Notes: generated from the sequence alone by a model not told the origin. A DNA stretch of 64,000 bases from Bifidobacterium asteroides (GCF_003202695.1 NZ_QGLL01000006.1:62001-126000), one strand, 5' to 3'; shown: positions 47,071-60,423, counted from the stretch's first letter. Numbers and translations are program-made.

Positions 47071-48510
47071 ATGACTTGGGCCTTGCGTGACCTGAAAGCC
47101 AATAGTGACATCTGGGCTGGCGTCTTCATCGTTCTTGTGGTTACCCAAACCCTGCTCTGCGCCATGAGCGTCAGCATGGGCGTCAACAGCTATTACCAGG
47201 GTCTGTCAGTCAAGACCAGGGATCCTGCCAAGAGTCTGGCTTCGGCTCTGAGTCTGGTCTTCCTCACGGTCATTGTGCTCGGCTGCCTGGTGATCAAGCA
47301 GACTCTGCAGGCATCAATTCGCCAACGTCGGCAGGGGCTGGCCCTTCTCTCGCTGCTGGGAGCTACGCCTAAGCAGATCCTGGTGCTTACGCTTTTGCAG
47401 GTGATGATTTTGGTTCTACCAGCCTCCCTAGTTGCCGTGGCTCTTTCGCCTGCGCTGGCTGGAAGGATCCTCGATTGGTATTCCACAGGGATGCGAATGC
47501 CGGTACATTTCGCTTTTACCTGGCACGGTTTTCCCTGGTCTGCCCTGACTGGTCTTGCAGTGGGATTGGCTACGGCCGTCTTGGCGACCAGCCGGACATT
47601 GCAGGATTTGGGAAAGATGACACCCGTCCGGGTAGTGCGTCGTGCTGAGGAGAGCGAATCGATTGACCGGCCACGACATGGACGTGGTCTTGTATCCCTT
47701 TTCCTTGGGCTGGTCTTGCTGCTATTGCCGTTGCCTGTCTTTGCCTATCTTTCGCACAGCGGCTCTGTGTCCTTAGAGCCTAAGCAGGTCCAGGCAGTCA
47801 TAAGTACCGTTGGAAGTGGACCGCTGTTTGCTATTCTCTTGTTGCTGATTGCCTTGGCGCGTTCTGGGGGGTCTGTTATAAGCAGGGTCACTCAACTTTG
47901 GACCGCTCTAGTGCCGTCGTCATCTGCCGTTTGGCGGATAGCGCGTTCACAGGCTGTGGTCAGGAGTCGAGATACCACATTCGGCTCAACAGTTATAGCT
48001 CTGACTGCCTGCATGTTTCTAATCGGCGGTCTGCTGGCTGCTGGAGGCACCAGTACCGTCGCCATGAACAAGGTATCGGGAATAGAGAACGTCACATCGG
48101 GAGGAACCTTGGAGTTGCTCTATGGTTTCTGGGCAGCGCTGCTGGTCGCCTTGGTCGGCGTCATCGCGGGGTTCGCCATCGCCGCTCGGGATCGTGACCT
48201 TGATCTGGCGCTCCTGTCAATTGCCGGCGCAAACCCGCAGCAGCTGACTGCTATATCCATATTGGACGGCACCATCGTGATGGCTACAGGCATTATCATC
48301 GCAGCAGGCGGCACCGGACTAGTTGGACTGAGCACTGCTATGGTCTATTGGCCCCTTGTTCACAGTCTGTCAATAGCTTTTCCTTGGCAGTTCTTCCTTA
48401 TATGTGGGTTGCCGATCATCGTCGTCGGGTCGCTAGCGACCATGCTGACGGTGCGGCCTGCTTTGAAGCGCTCGCCCATAGCCATTCTGCAAGGCGCCAT
48501 AGGCGAATAA
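47071..48510 (+). CDS. FtsX-like ABC transporter permease, no adjacent ATPase on its strand
   Basis: 479 aa with about eight membrane segments: near residues 17-35, 65-82, 105-130 (LLQVMILVLPASLVAVALSPALAG), 150-170, 205-225, 250-270, 350-370, 395-460. The segment RRQGLALLSLLGATPKQI is the FtsX-type coupling helix facing the ATPase; a second, AARDRDLDLALLSIAGANPQQL, lies near residue 385. Resembles permeases of bacteriocin or antibiotic export and sensing ABC systems. Start ATG 47071. The nearest ATPase gene (51208-51909) is on the opposite strand, so the partner is unknown. Confidence 0.85.
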   Translation: MTWALRDLKANSDIWAGVFIVLVVTQTLLCAMSVSMGVNSYYQGLSVKTRDPAKSLASALSLVFLTVIVLGCLVIKQTLQASIRQRRQGLALLSLLGATPKQILVLTLLQVMILVLPASLVAVALSPALAGRILDWYSTGMRMPVHFAFTWHGFPWSALTGLAVGLATAVLATSRTLQDLGKMTPVRVVRRAEESESIDRPRHGRGLVSLFLGLVLLLLPLPVFAYLSHSGSVSLEPKQVQAVISTVGSGPLFAILLLLIALARSGGSVISRVTQLWTALVPSSSAVWRIARSQAVVRSRDTTFGSTVIALTACMFLIGGLLAAGGTSTVAMNKVSGIENVTSGGTLELLYGFWAALLVALVGVIAGFAIAARDRDLDLALLSIAGANPQQLTAISILDGTIVMATGIIIAAGGTGLVGLSTAMVYWPLVHSLSIAFPWQFFLICGLPIIVVGSLATMLTVRPALKRSPIAILQGAIGE

Positions 48511-48529
48511 GACCGTATACGGCTCCGTC

Positions 48530-51214
48530 TCATTCCATGCTTTTCAGCGCTGAGACAGGGTCGATGCGGTTCAAGGTGGGGTTGGTAAAGAACTGGACCA
48601 CAAGGGTGAATGCCATTGTGGCACCAGCTGAGATCAGATAGGAAACCGGCTTGATCTGAACAGCGAAATAGAGCGATGGCATATTCAGGGCTGAAGTCAA
48701 CAGTCCGGCGACATACCGGCCCAGTGGCAGGCCTAGAAGAATGCCCAGCAGTGTCAGGATCAGCATCTCCTTGTTGATGTAGGTGTGGACCTCCCGGTCG
48801 TGGAACCCCAGGACTTTCAGGGTGGCTATCTCCCTGATGCGTTCGGACACGTTGGTCGAAGCCAGGGTGAAGAGGACAGCCAGAGCCAGGCCCCCGGCCA
48901 GCGCCACGATCAGCATGACCACCGCGTACATCAGATCAAAGTTCATGGACCGCTCCATGTCGACGGTGCTGACGGCCGAAACGACCTCCTGGTTTCGGCT
49001 CAGACGGTTGGCGTAAGAGACCTGCTCATCAGGAGAGCCGGTCAAGAGGGCATAGACCGCATTCATGGCAACTGCGCTATCGCCTTGGCTGGTTTTATCA
49101 AATAGACGCTGATAACAGCTCGCTGTCAGATAGATGTCCGAACCGATCAGACTGCGGGAGACAGCAGCAACCCGCGTTTGTACCGTGTTCATATCCTTGT
49201 CGAGCAGGTGGATGGTCGATCCGGCAGACAGGCCTAGGGAATGAGCAGCCGATCGGGAAACAATCGGACCTGCATCATTGAGATGGAGAGTTTGAGCCTG
49301 CCGATCCGTCGAACGCAGATTGACCATTTTGGAGAATGTTGGTTCTTTGTCTTTTGGAACGACTACCAGTTGAATCGCCTCGGACTTCTGCCGATGTGAA
49401 TGAGGCAATTCAGCAGTCATCCGACTCGACTCCACCCGAATCGGCAACATCGAGCGTGTGCGGCCATCCTTCTGCAGCAGCTGACGCAGCGGGGTTAGAT
49501 TATTCTCCGAACTGATGGCCAGCAGATCGTAGCGATAGACATCATGGAACTGCCTTGGTCCCAGAGAATCAACTGTGTCGCTGATGGCCAATCCGCACAA
49601 AATTAGCGCCGTGCAGCCGGCTACTCCGCCCACGGTCATGATCAGCCGCCCCTTGAATCTGAAGAGATTGCGGGCCGTGACCTTGTTGAGGAAGGACATG
49701 CGCCGCCAGAGGGGCCCGATCTTTTCCAGGAAGATGCGTGCGCCTGCCTTAGGGGCCTTGGGAAGCATCAGCTGTGCCGGCGTCTGTCTCATTTCGTTGG
49801 CACAAGTCGCAGCAGTTGCCAGAAGCACTCCCACGGCGAACAAGGCCACTCCGAACGAACCGTAAGCCCAGTCGTAAGCCAAACGAGTGCCGGGCACGAC
49901 ATACAGATCGCGCAGAATCGTCAGCAGGAAGGCGGGGATGCCGATGAAACCTGCCAAATTCCCCAGACCGCCGCCGATTAGGCAGGCCAGAAGGGCGAAC
50001 AAGAGATACCTGAGGGCAACAGGTACGCGTCCGTAGCCCAAGGCCAGGTAGGTGCCGATCAACCCACGGTCCTCTTCGACCATGCGAGTCATGGCAGTCA
50101 GGCTCATGAGCACGGCAACCGTTAAAAAGATTACAGGAAAAGCTCGGCCCAGAGATTGGATGGAGTCGATGTCGGACTTGAAATCAGAATATGATCCGCT
50201 GGTTGCGCGAGTGTTGAGATACCAGCGCACAGGTGGCACCAAGGTGGCAGGATCCGTTGTCACTCCACCTGCTGTCTTTGACATGGTCTGGTCGCCTGAA
50301 ACAGCTTCAGCCGCCTGCGGGAATTGGCCCGTCTGCCTTGCTTGTTCGAGTTGCTGTTTGACATTGTCTACCAGCTCTTGATGACGGGCCTCTTGCCTGT
50401 CGGTCTGGACCTTATGCGCTATCCGGTCGGTCATCCGATTGACCGCGTCTTCGTAGTCGTCGCTGAAGGTGTCCATCTGCTCGCTGCCCTGCATGCGCAG
50501 TGAAATGGCCGCATAGACTGGCCTCTGCTGTCGGCTTTCTGACTCGGCAGGTGCCTTGTTGGGCAGGAAGAGGCGGTAATCGGAGGTTGCTGTTCTGCGG
50601 AACCCTCCTGCCCGCCGACCTTGGGGATTGACCAGATCCTGTGGATCAAGGACGGTGCCGGTTATGGTCAGTTCAGAGGTGCTATCGGCAGTCTGGCTGG
50701 CATCGTGATCGTCCTCCAGCTGGATGTGACCACCCAGCCGCAAATGACTGTCAGTCAGGAATTTTTGCGTGACCGCCACCTCATTCTTGGACTGAGGCAA
50801 CCGTCCCGCCTGAAGATAGGGTTGGTTCAGACCGTGGGAGTGCAGACGGACCAGAGTCAACTCTTTCTTGCTGCCATTTACCGATGTTTGAGCTTTCTGG
50901 AATTCTTCCGCCTGGGCCTTGCTGACATCGGGCAGCCGCCTGAGGGCCTGCAAGTCGTCGTCAGTGAGGCCGGATGATGAGACCACCTGCACGTCGTACA
51001 GCCCCTGGGTCTTATAGAAGCGGTCGGCTGCCTGATACATGTCCTGGCAACCTGCCCAAATGCCCGTCAGGACGGCCACGCCCAGAGCAGAGATCAGACC
51101 GATGGCCAGGAAGCGTTTCCAGCTGTGGAGCCAGGAGCGCAGCATGTCTTTGACAAAGGCGACGGGAAAGCGGGCATGGCTGTCCTGCCTAGGAGCTGTC
51201 TTGACCCTTACCAT
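48530..51214 (-). CDS. ABC transporter permease, FtsX family, large
   Basis: 894 aa. First membrane helix at about residues 37-57 (FLAIGLISALGVAVLTGIWAG), then a large outside domain to about 345. Three helices (FPVIFLTVAVLMSLTAMTRM, LLFALLACLIGGGLG and one near 455) follow, then a further helix near 525 with a second outside domain (about 545-755), and a C-terminal FtsX domain beginning MLIVALAGGLALAVLFTLAS with coupling helix EIATLKVLGFHDREV. Overlaps the ATPase gene by 7 bases, so they form one transporter. Substrate unknown; lipids, lipoproteins or peptides are typical for the class. Confidence 0.9.
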   Translation of the reverse strand: MVRVKTAPRQDSHARFPVAFVKDMLRSWLHSWKRFLAIGLISALGVAVLTGIWAGCQDMYQAADRFYKTQGLYDVQVVSSSGLTDDDLQALRRLPDVSKAQAEEFQKAQTSVNGSKKELTLVRLHSHGLNQPYLQAGRLPQSKNEVAVTQKFLTDSHLRLGGHIQLEDDHDASQTADSTSELTITGTVLDPQDLVNPQGRRAGGFRRTATSDYRLFLPNKAPAESESRQQRPVYAAISLRMQGSEQMDTFSDDYEDAVNRMTDRIAHKVQTDRQEARHQELVDNVKQQLEQARQTGQFPQAAEAVSGDQTMSKTAGGVTTDPATLVPPVRWYLNTRATSGSYSDFKSDIDSIQSLGRAFPVIFLTVAVLMSLTAMTRMVEEDRGLIGTYLALGYGRVPVALRYLLFALLACLIGGGLGNLAGFIGIPAFLLTILRDLYVVPGTRLAYDWAYGSFGVALFAVGVLLATAATCANEMRQTPAQLMLPKAPKAGARIFLEKIGPLWRRMSFLNKVTARNLFRFKGRLIMTVGGVAGCTALILCGLAISDTVDSLGPRQFHDVYRYDLLAISSENNLTPLRQLLQKDGRTRSMLPIRVESSRMTAELPHSHRQKSEAIQLVVVPKDKEPTFSKMVNLRSTDRQAQTLHLNDAGPIVSRSAAHSLGLSAGSTIHLLDKDMNTVQTRVAAVSRSLIGSDIYLTASCYQRLFDKTSQGDSAVAMNAVYALLTGSPDEQVSYANRLSRNQEVVSAVSTVDMERSMNFDLMYAVVMLIVALAGGLALAVLFTLASTNVSERIREIATLKVLGFHDREVHTYINKEMLILTLLGILLGLPLGRYVAGLLTSALNMPSLYFAVQIKPVSYLISAGATMAFTLVVQFFTNPTLNRIDPVSALKSME

Positions 51215-51909
51215 TCGATCTCCTCGACCGGAGTGGGGTGGTCGTTGGCTTCCTGGCTGATGACCTTTCCCGAATGGAAACGGATTAAATTATCAGCCAT
51301 TGGCGCCAGAGCCGAGTTGTGAGTGATGATCAATACCGTCATTGACTGTTGGCGGCATATGGTTTGCAGAAGATTCAAGACTTCACGCCCGGTTGTAAAG
51401 TCGAGAGCGCCTGTAGGTTCGTCGCACAGGAGGATCTTTGGCCTTTTGGCGATCGCTCGTGCAATGGCCACCCTCTGTTGCTCGCCGCCGGACAGCTGTG
51501 ATGGAAAGTTGTCCATACGGTCTTTTAGGCCAACGTCTTCCAGAGTTTGAGCCGGGTCAAAGTGGTCAGTGCAGATCTGTGATGCCAATTCAACATTTTC
51601 AAGAGCTGTCAGGCTGGGAACCAGGTTATAGAACTGGAAAACGAAGCCGATGTCGTTGCGTCTGTAGTCGATCAGTTCATGGGGATCCAGGCTGGTTATC
51701 TGCCGGTCGCCCACGGATACCTGACCAGAGGTGGCGGTGTCCATACCCCCTAGAATGTTGAGCGCAGTCGTTTTTCCCGCCCCGGATGCGCCCAGAATAA
51801 TCGTCAACTTCCCCTGATCGGCTGTGAATGAGGCCTGATCCAAAGCTTTGATGATTGAGCGACCAGAGGGATAGGATTTGACGACCGAGTTGAACTCGAT
51901 AAAAGTCAT
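51208..51909 (-). CDS. ABC transporter ATP-binding protein (MacB/LolD type)
   Basis: 233 aa. Walker A GASGAGKTTALNILGG near residue 37, Q-loop FVFQFYNLVPSLTALENVEL, signature LSGGEQQRVAIARA, Walker B ILLCDEPTGALD. The GLDT/GALD ending and YNLVPSLTALENV are typical of MacB/LolD-family ATPases that pair with FtsX permeases. ATG 51909 follows GAGGAGG. First gene of a two-gene operon with the 894-aa permease. Confidence 0.94.
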   Translation of the reverse strand: MTFIEFNSVVKSYPSGRSIIKALDQASFTADQGKLTIILGASGAGKTTALNILGGMDTATSGQVSVGDRQITSLDPHELIDYRRNDIGFVFQFYNLVPSLTALENVELASQICTDHFDPAQTLEDVGLKDRMDNFPSQLSGGEQQRVAIARAIAKRPKILLCDEPTGALDFTTGREVLNLLQTICRQQSMTVLIITHNSALAPMADNLIRFHSGKVISQEANDHPTPVEEIEW

Positions 51910-52205
51910 ACTCCTCCTCGCAATACTGCTTTATCAAGGCTATCGTGAAAAAGAGGTTTTCAAAGAGGGGCTCAAATAGAGGCGTGTACCAAGGCTTTTA
52001 TGCATGTCATTCATCTCTCAGATGAATCCGGGTTGCGTCAGAGTGCTTCCAGTCTTGAAGTGCAGATTAGCAAGCAAGGGCATGAGCACTTATCTGTGAT
52101 ATCTCAACAGATCCATTCTTGGTCTTGGCGATTGCTGGGTAGATACCAGGCGACGGGTGTCAGCCGGTAAGTAGTAGAGACACGCATGTCCTAAAGCGTG
52201 TAAAG
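51910..52205. other. intergenic region upstream of the ABC operon
   Basis: About 300 bp between the ABC operon and the tmRNA terminator. It must hold the minus-strand ABC promoter, but no clear -10/-35 pair stands out. A CACGC / GCGTG inverted repeat lies at 52181-52200. No gene seen. Confidence 0.4.
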
Positions 52206-52240
52206 CAACAAAAAGAGCCAGCCAAGTTACCTCGGCTGGC
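52206..52240 (-). terminator. Rho-independent terminator of tmRNA
   Basis: On the minus strand, GCCAGCC and GGCTGGC (52234-52240 and 52217-52223) form a 7-bp GC-rich stem with a 10-base loop, followed by TCTTTTTG. It begins about 8 bases after the tmRNA 3' end. Confidence 0.9.
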
Positions 52241-52247
52241 CCTTGTT

Positions 52248-52645
52248 TGTGGAGCTGCGGGGAATTGAACCCCGGTCCGGTGACCGCACCCTCAGTCTTC
52301 TACGTGCGTAGTCTGCTGGCCTTTGTGGCTATCTGTCTGCCCCCACCTATATCGCAGACAACCGGTGGCGGGCATAGCCGCAGAAAAAGTCCCCGAACCG
52401 CTCTGTGGCGCGGCAATTCAGGCAAGTCTTCTTAATGACGCTCAGCATCCCCCCGAAGGCGAAGGGGAGTGAACGGAGCAGCTGCTCACTGGTTAATCCT
52501 GGCGCGAAGCTCAGGCAGCGAGAGCGAACTCAGTGCGGTTAGATTTAGCACTTGTTGTTTGCGGGAGGACATTAACGAGCGGACCCCCGCGTTCTCGGCA
52601 CGCTTCCCTGCGACGAACAGGTCACCGTCGAAACCGATCAGCCCC
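52248..52645 (-). ncRNA. ssrA: transfer-messenger RNA (tmRNA)
   Basis: Rescues stalled ribosomes and tags the unfinished protein. About 398 nt. The 5' end GGGGCTG (52645 downward), followed by ATCGGTTTCGAC, pairs with CAGCTCC at the 3' end; the T-arm GGTTCAATTCC is complete. CCA is not fully encoded (CTCC is followed by ACAA), so it is added after transcription. The tag frame runs 52549-52511: GCT AAA TCT ... GCC TGA, giving AKSNRTEFALAA, a bifidobacterial tag. A GATAAT box lies on the minus strand at about 52657-52662. A terminator follows. Confidence 0.96.
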
Positions 52646-52889
52646 AATCTTGAATTATCAAGCTCCGCTGGTGCCATTATGGACCAACCTCGCCAGTATA
52701 CAACAGATGGACGCTGCGGATATTCCCGCTTCTCCCTCGGCATTGACTTGAATCCTGATCAAGCCACAGAGCCCAGTCGACGAGGGCTCATCGGCATCTG
52801 GTAAATTCTCAATTTCGAAGATATAAGCTTGGTCCCGTCCGGTCGACAGTTCGAAAGGGCGGGGCCAAATTATGTTCGAAGGTGAGGGG

Positions 52890-53789
52890 TCACTGACCCT
52901 GCTGGCCTAGATAGTCGGGGATATGCTCGGGATATTCAGGCCAGGCGCCCTGCTGGGTGCAGACGAAGGCGGCGGTATTGACGGCAGCCCGGTGGGCCTG
53001 AGTCAGGGAGGCTCCCAGAAGGCGGTTGATGGCAAACGTCCCGGAGAAGGCATCGCCGGCCCCGACCGTGTCGGCCACAGTGATTTCAGGAGTGGGCAGA
53101 TGCGAGGACTGGCCGTCCGCCAGATAGATCGTGCTGTAGTCGCTGCCAGCGGTCAGCACGATGGTGTCCAGGTGCCACTGGTCCATGAACCAGCGGCAGA
53201 GCTCGTCGTCAGTGGCCCCGGGAACGTGGAACATATCGCGCAGGGTGACCAGCTCCTCGTCGTTGAGCTTGAAGACCGTGGCCATGTCCAGCAGCTCCTG
53301 GATCAGATCCTTGCTGTAGAAGGTGCCACGCAGGTTGATGTCGAAGAAGCGCATGGCATGGCTCTTGGTGTGGCGCAGCACCTGCAGGCAGGTCTCGCGG
53401 GATTTGCCGCTGCGCATGCCCAACGTGCCATAGCAGACCGCATCGGCCTTGCTGGCCAGCCCGGCCAGGTCATCCGTGTATTCCAGATGATCCCAGGCCA
53501 CATCAGGCTTGAAGACGTACTGGGGGATGCCCTCGGTCAGCTGGACCTCGACGGTGCTGGTGGGGTGGTCGTTGTGCTGCAGGACCGCATCGACCCCGGC
53601 CTTGTGAACAGCCTCCTCAAGCTCCCGGCCCAGGTCGTCCCGGCCCACGGCGCTGATGGCATAGCCTTCCGCTCCGTTCTTTGCGGCGTGATAGCTGAAG
53701 TTGACCGGTGCGCCTCCGGCCCGTTTGCCTGTTGGCAGGACGTCCCAAAGGATTTCGCCGATGCTGAGGACCACGGGTTTACTGGTCAT
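52890..53789 (-). CDS. PfkB family carbohydrate kinase, probable fructokinase
   Basis: 299 aa. Sugar-site GGAPVNFSYHAAKNGAEGYAISAVGRDDLG at the N-terminus and the ATP-site/catalytic base DTVGAGDAFSGTFA near residue 245 define the family. GEILWDVLP at the start and the absence of ribokinase-specific residues favour fructokinase, which in bifidobacteria feeds fructose 6-phosphate to phosphoketolase. The start overlaps the end of the ROK regulator gene by 11 bases, so the two form an operon. Confidence 0.9.
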   Translation of the reverse strand: MTSKPVVLSIGEILWDVLPTGKRAGGAPVNFSYHAAKNGAEGYAISAVGRDDLGRELEEAVHKAGVDAVLQHNDHPTSTVEVQLTEGIPQYVFKPDVAWDHLEYTDDLAGLASKADAVCYGTLGMRSGKSRETCLQVLRHTKSHAMRFFDINLRGTFYSKDLIQELLDMATVFKLNDEELVTLRDMFHVPGATDDELCRWFMDQWHLDTIVLTAGSDYSTIYLADGQSSHLPTPEITVADTVGAGDAFSGTFAINRLLGASLTQAHRAAVNTAAFVCTQQGAWPEYPEHIPDYLGQQGQ

Positions 53790-55056
53790 GGTGTTCCTTT
53801 CCTGACGACGGGTGATGCGCCCGCCTTGTGCTTATTGATTTCACAGCTGTGCGACCCATGCTGGCCGGGTGCTCCAAAAATTGGCTGGCTGCTACCGCCG
53901 CAGCGCCGGTCAGTGTCGCATCTGCTGGAAGGCGGGAGAGCAGGATCTGCGTGTGCTCGCGCAGGCCAGGCAGGGCGCGCTGGGACACCATGGTCTGAAC
54001 CCGTTCCAGCAGGCGGGTTCCGGCGGCGGCCACCATGTCTCCGATGATGATTTGGGCTGGATTGTAGGCGTTGACGATGGTCACACAGCCGTAACCCACG
54101 TAATCGGCTATCTGATCCACTAGGGTCCGTGCGGCTTTATGGCCCGAACGCGCCTGGTCGAACAGGCACGCGCAGGCTTTGGCGTGGGTCATGGCTTTGA
54201 CTCCGGGGAACTGAATCTGCATATCCGGCTGACACATGCGGCGGTGGATGGCTACTGTCGAGCAGTAGCATTCCAGGCAGCCTCGGTTGCCGCATTCGCA
54301 TGGCAGGCCGTTCAGATCGATGCTGACATGGCCGATCTCGGTGGCTGCTCCCTGGCTGCCGTCCACCAGGGCGCCTCTGTCAATGACTCCAAGCCCCACG
54401 CCTTCGCCCACCAGGAAGTAGGCTATGCTGGATGCGCTTATGCGGGGATCGAAGAGACTCTGGGCCAGCGCGCCGGCTCGGGCATCCTGCTCGATAAAGG
54501 TGGGTACGCGGAAGGCCTGGCCGAATTCATGGATGAAGTCCACGCCACGCCAGCCGGGCATGTTGGTGACCAGGGCGATGCGGCCGATCTCGCGCAGGTA
54601 AGGACCCGGCACGGCCATGCCTACGGCCACGATGGCAGGGTTTGTCTCCAGCCGTCTTCCCACTCGGGTTCTGACCTCGGCCACGGCTCCGGGGATGTCA
54701 TCGGGGTCGACTGGGGGCAGCTCTTCCGAGTCCAGCAGGCGGCCGCTGATGTCGAAGAGTCCAATGCTGATCAGACTGCGGGCGAACTTGACTCCGATGA
54801 CCTGGTAGCGGTCGGCGTTCAGGGTCAGGCCGATTGATCGACGGCCACCTTCTGAGTCCAGGCTGCCGGTCTCGCTGATCAGACCCAGGCTGATCAGACG
54901 GGCCACGAGCTTGCTCACTGCCGCCGGTGTCAGATTGAGTTCCCGGGCCATCTGTGCTCGCGAACTGGTGCCCCGCCGGTGCAGGTATTGGACGATGCGT
55001 GACTGGTTGAGCTCGGAGAGGGCCTTTGGCGTGCTGGCGTATGGGCTGCTTCGCAT
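53779..55056 (-). CDS. ROK family transcriptional regulator
   Basis: 425 aa from ATG 55056, which has AAGGAGGAGG 5 bases upstream; an earlier frame start lacks one. N-terminal winged helix (TSSRAQMARELNLTPAAVSKLVARLISLGLI, about residues 27-57), followed by the ROK domain: VAVGMAVPGPY, FIEQDARAGALAQ, EIGHVSIDLNG and the zinc site CECGNRGCLECYC. NagC/XylR-like repressors of this class answer to a sugar. Being joined to a fructokinase gene, it likely controls that operon and perhaps nearby sugar genes. Confidence 0.92.
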   Translation of the reverse strand: MRSSPYASTPKALSELNQSRIVQYLHRRGTSSRAQMARELNLTPAAVSKLVARLISLGLISETGSLDSEGGRRSIGLTLNADRYQVIGVKFARSLISIGLFDISGRLLDSEELPPVDPDDIPGAVAEVRTRVGRRLETNPAIVAVGMAVPGPYLREIGRIALVTNMPGWRGVDFIHEFGQAFRVPTFIEQDARAGALAQSLFDPRISASSIAYFLVGEGVGLGVIDRGALVDGSQGAATEIGHVSIDLNGLPCECGNRGCLECYCSTVAIHRRMCQPDMQIQFPGVKAMTHAKACACLFDQARSGHKAARTLVDQIADYVGYGCVTIVNAYNPAQIIIGDMVAAAGTRLLERVQTMVSQRALPGLREHTQILLSRLPADATLTGAAAVAASQFLEHPASMGRTAVKSISTRRAHHPSSGKEHHDQ

Positions 55057-55658
55057 ATCGGCCTCCTCCTTGAGCGCTACTGTCACGCGAACTTCGCATA
55101 CTTCATCAACGGCGTTTATATATTAACATCGTTTAATCCCTGTGCAACTGGTTCGACACTGGTAAAGGAACTGATGGAGGATAGCCGTCGGCATTTGCCT
55201 ATATCTGTAGCTGGATCTGTAGCTGGGGAGGGTTGTGCTTTGTGAAAGTAGGATGTGCCGACGAGAAGGGCCTCGACAAGCCCATGGCATCTGAGGATCT
55301 GACCGATCGAGTGCAGAGCGATCGACTGCTGGTCTTCGACTGTGCTGCTCCATACCCCATCCCGTAGGGCTTTGGACCGGGCGTACGCGCACCTATTGCG
55401 GACAAGCCCTGGCGATGGTGCAGACGGATCGGTCGGCCTGTGCAGGCGCCATTGCAGCTTGAGCTCAAGGCTTCAGACGGTAGTCATAGGGCTACCACTC
55501 AGATTCGCTTCATGAGTCTGCGCAAGCCCCATCTATATAATTTAACGAAATGATAAAAGCAATCTCTCTTTCTGCCCCTGTTGTTCGGCAGACAGAAACT
55601 GATTTCCTCCCCTGCGAACGCCGTAACGGCAAATGCATGAGACAAAGGAGCATTTCGG
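55057..55658. other. AT-richer intergenic region upstream of the ROK-kinase operon
   Basis: About 600 bp without an intact gene. It holds the probable minus-strand promoter of the ROK gene and an imperfect palindrome TTAACATCGTTTAA near 55125-55138, a candidate ROK operator. A perfect tandem 12-mer ATCTGTAGCTGG lies at 55203-55226. Short open stretches on both strands around 55245-55370 are not recognisable and contain stops. The last 20 bp carry a leftover AAAGGAG ribosome site for the xylA remnant. Confidence 0.5.
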
Positions 55659-59533
<3,875 letters not shown>

Positions 59534-59563
59534 AACAGAGACTGGCGGGGTCTTTCATCCCCA

Positions 59564-59758
59564 TCAGCGCAGATATTGCTGGTAGACCTGCTCGCATGGG
59601 GCTCGCGTCAGTGTGGTCTCGATGTCCACCGGCCAGCCGTGGGGGGCATATAGCCGTGATGGCCTGGGCGTTATCAGGCTCCGTCCGGCCCCAAGGGGGC
59701 AGCTCTTGTAGGCCTGCGTCGCTTCATCGATGATCCGCTGGATTTCTTCGAGAACTAA
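59564..59758 (-). pseudogene. unidentified gene remnant, minus strand
   Basis: In the 333-bp gap between lacZ and the NUDIX gene, a frame without start codon reads LEEIQRIIDEATQAYKSC, then SRLYAPHGWPVDIETTLTRA and ends QVYQQYLR before TGA at 59564-59566. The composition and the clean ending suggest the 3' end of a former gene; I cannot name the family. The rest of the gap (59759-59866) shows nothing. Confidence 0.4.
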
Positions 59759-59866
59759 ACCATCCGAAGAATCCGTGGGTCGGCGGTAGCTATATCAGCG
59801 CAGGCGGTAGTCCTTTCATTCATCGAATAGTTGTATAGCCCATATGATGATTGGCTTCGCCAAGGT

Positions 59867-60421
59867 TCAATGGTCAACCCGAGACTGGTCGGGATTGACT
59901 GGCAGCTCACTGCCATTGACCCTGAAGAGAGCGTGGGCATCTCCGCCATGCAGACGTTTCAGATAGGTTTGCGCTCGGGCCATGCGTTCCACAGTAGTCT
60001 GGGCCAGCGGGGCTGGAAGCCGATTGGGGTCGAACCAGCCGACTGACAGGCTCTCCTCGTCGCCCACAAAGGGGTTGGCATTGCCGCTGGGATCAGGTCG
60101 GCAGATGAACAGATGATCCATGTACATGGTCCGATCCCCATTGGCATAGGTGACCGCCTCCCGGGAGGATGTGACCGCCGCCAAGGCAGTGACGATCACA
60201 TCCACCCCGGTCTCTTCCCTCACCTCGCGAATCACGGTGTCGGCCGGATCCTCGCCTGGCTCATTGATCCCGTAGACCAGGGCCCACTGTCCGGTGTCGG
60301 AGCGTCGGCCCAGCAGGACACGGCCCTGGTCATCGCGGACGAAGGCCGTCACGCCGTTCAGCCAGAGCAGGTCATGACCTATGGACTTGCGCAGTCTGAG
60401 GATGAAATCAGGGGTGGGCAT
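59867..60421 (-). CDS. NUDIX hydrolase
   Basis: 184 aa from ATG 60421, two bases after the pepP stop. The NUDIX box is complete: G-x5-E-x7-REVREETGV within GINEPGEDPADTVIREVREE. An N-terminal strand pair (TAFVRDDQGRVLLGRRSDTG) and WFDPNRLPAPL late in the protein are standard. Substrate (a nucleoside diphosphate linked compound) is unknown. Probably translated together with pepP. Confidence 0.92.
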   Translation of the reverse strand: MPTPDFILRLRKSIGHDLLWLNGVTAFVRDDQGRVLLGRRSDTGQWALVYGINEPGEDPADTVIREVREETGVDVIVTALAAVTSSREAVTYANGDRTMYMDHLFICRPDPSGNANPFVGDEESLSVGWFDPNRLPAPLAQTTVERMARAQTYLKRLHGGDAHALFRVNGSELPVNPDQSRVDH

Positions 60422-60423
60422 AG

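Noticed and set aside
52240-52280. tmRNA 3' end as an integration site of a mobile element
   Set aside because: No integrase, direct repeat of the 3' end or change in gene content was found on either side.
52486-52743. An 85-codon minus-strand frame starting MPREKREYPQ
   Set aside because: It lies over the tmRNA 5' half and its promoter; its only real coding part is the tmRNA tag in a different frame.
55142-55230. Tandem ATCTGTAGCTGG as the start of a CRISPR or satellite array
   Set aside because: Only two copies without spacers; a simple local duplication.
55123-55468. Overlapping 89-codon minus-strand frames upstream of the xylA remnant
   Set aside because: No recognisable motif, odd composition and no ribosome site; treated as non-coding.
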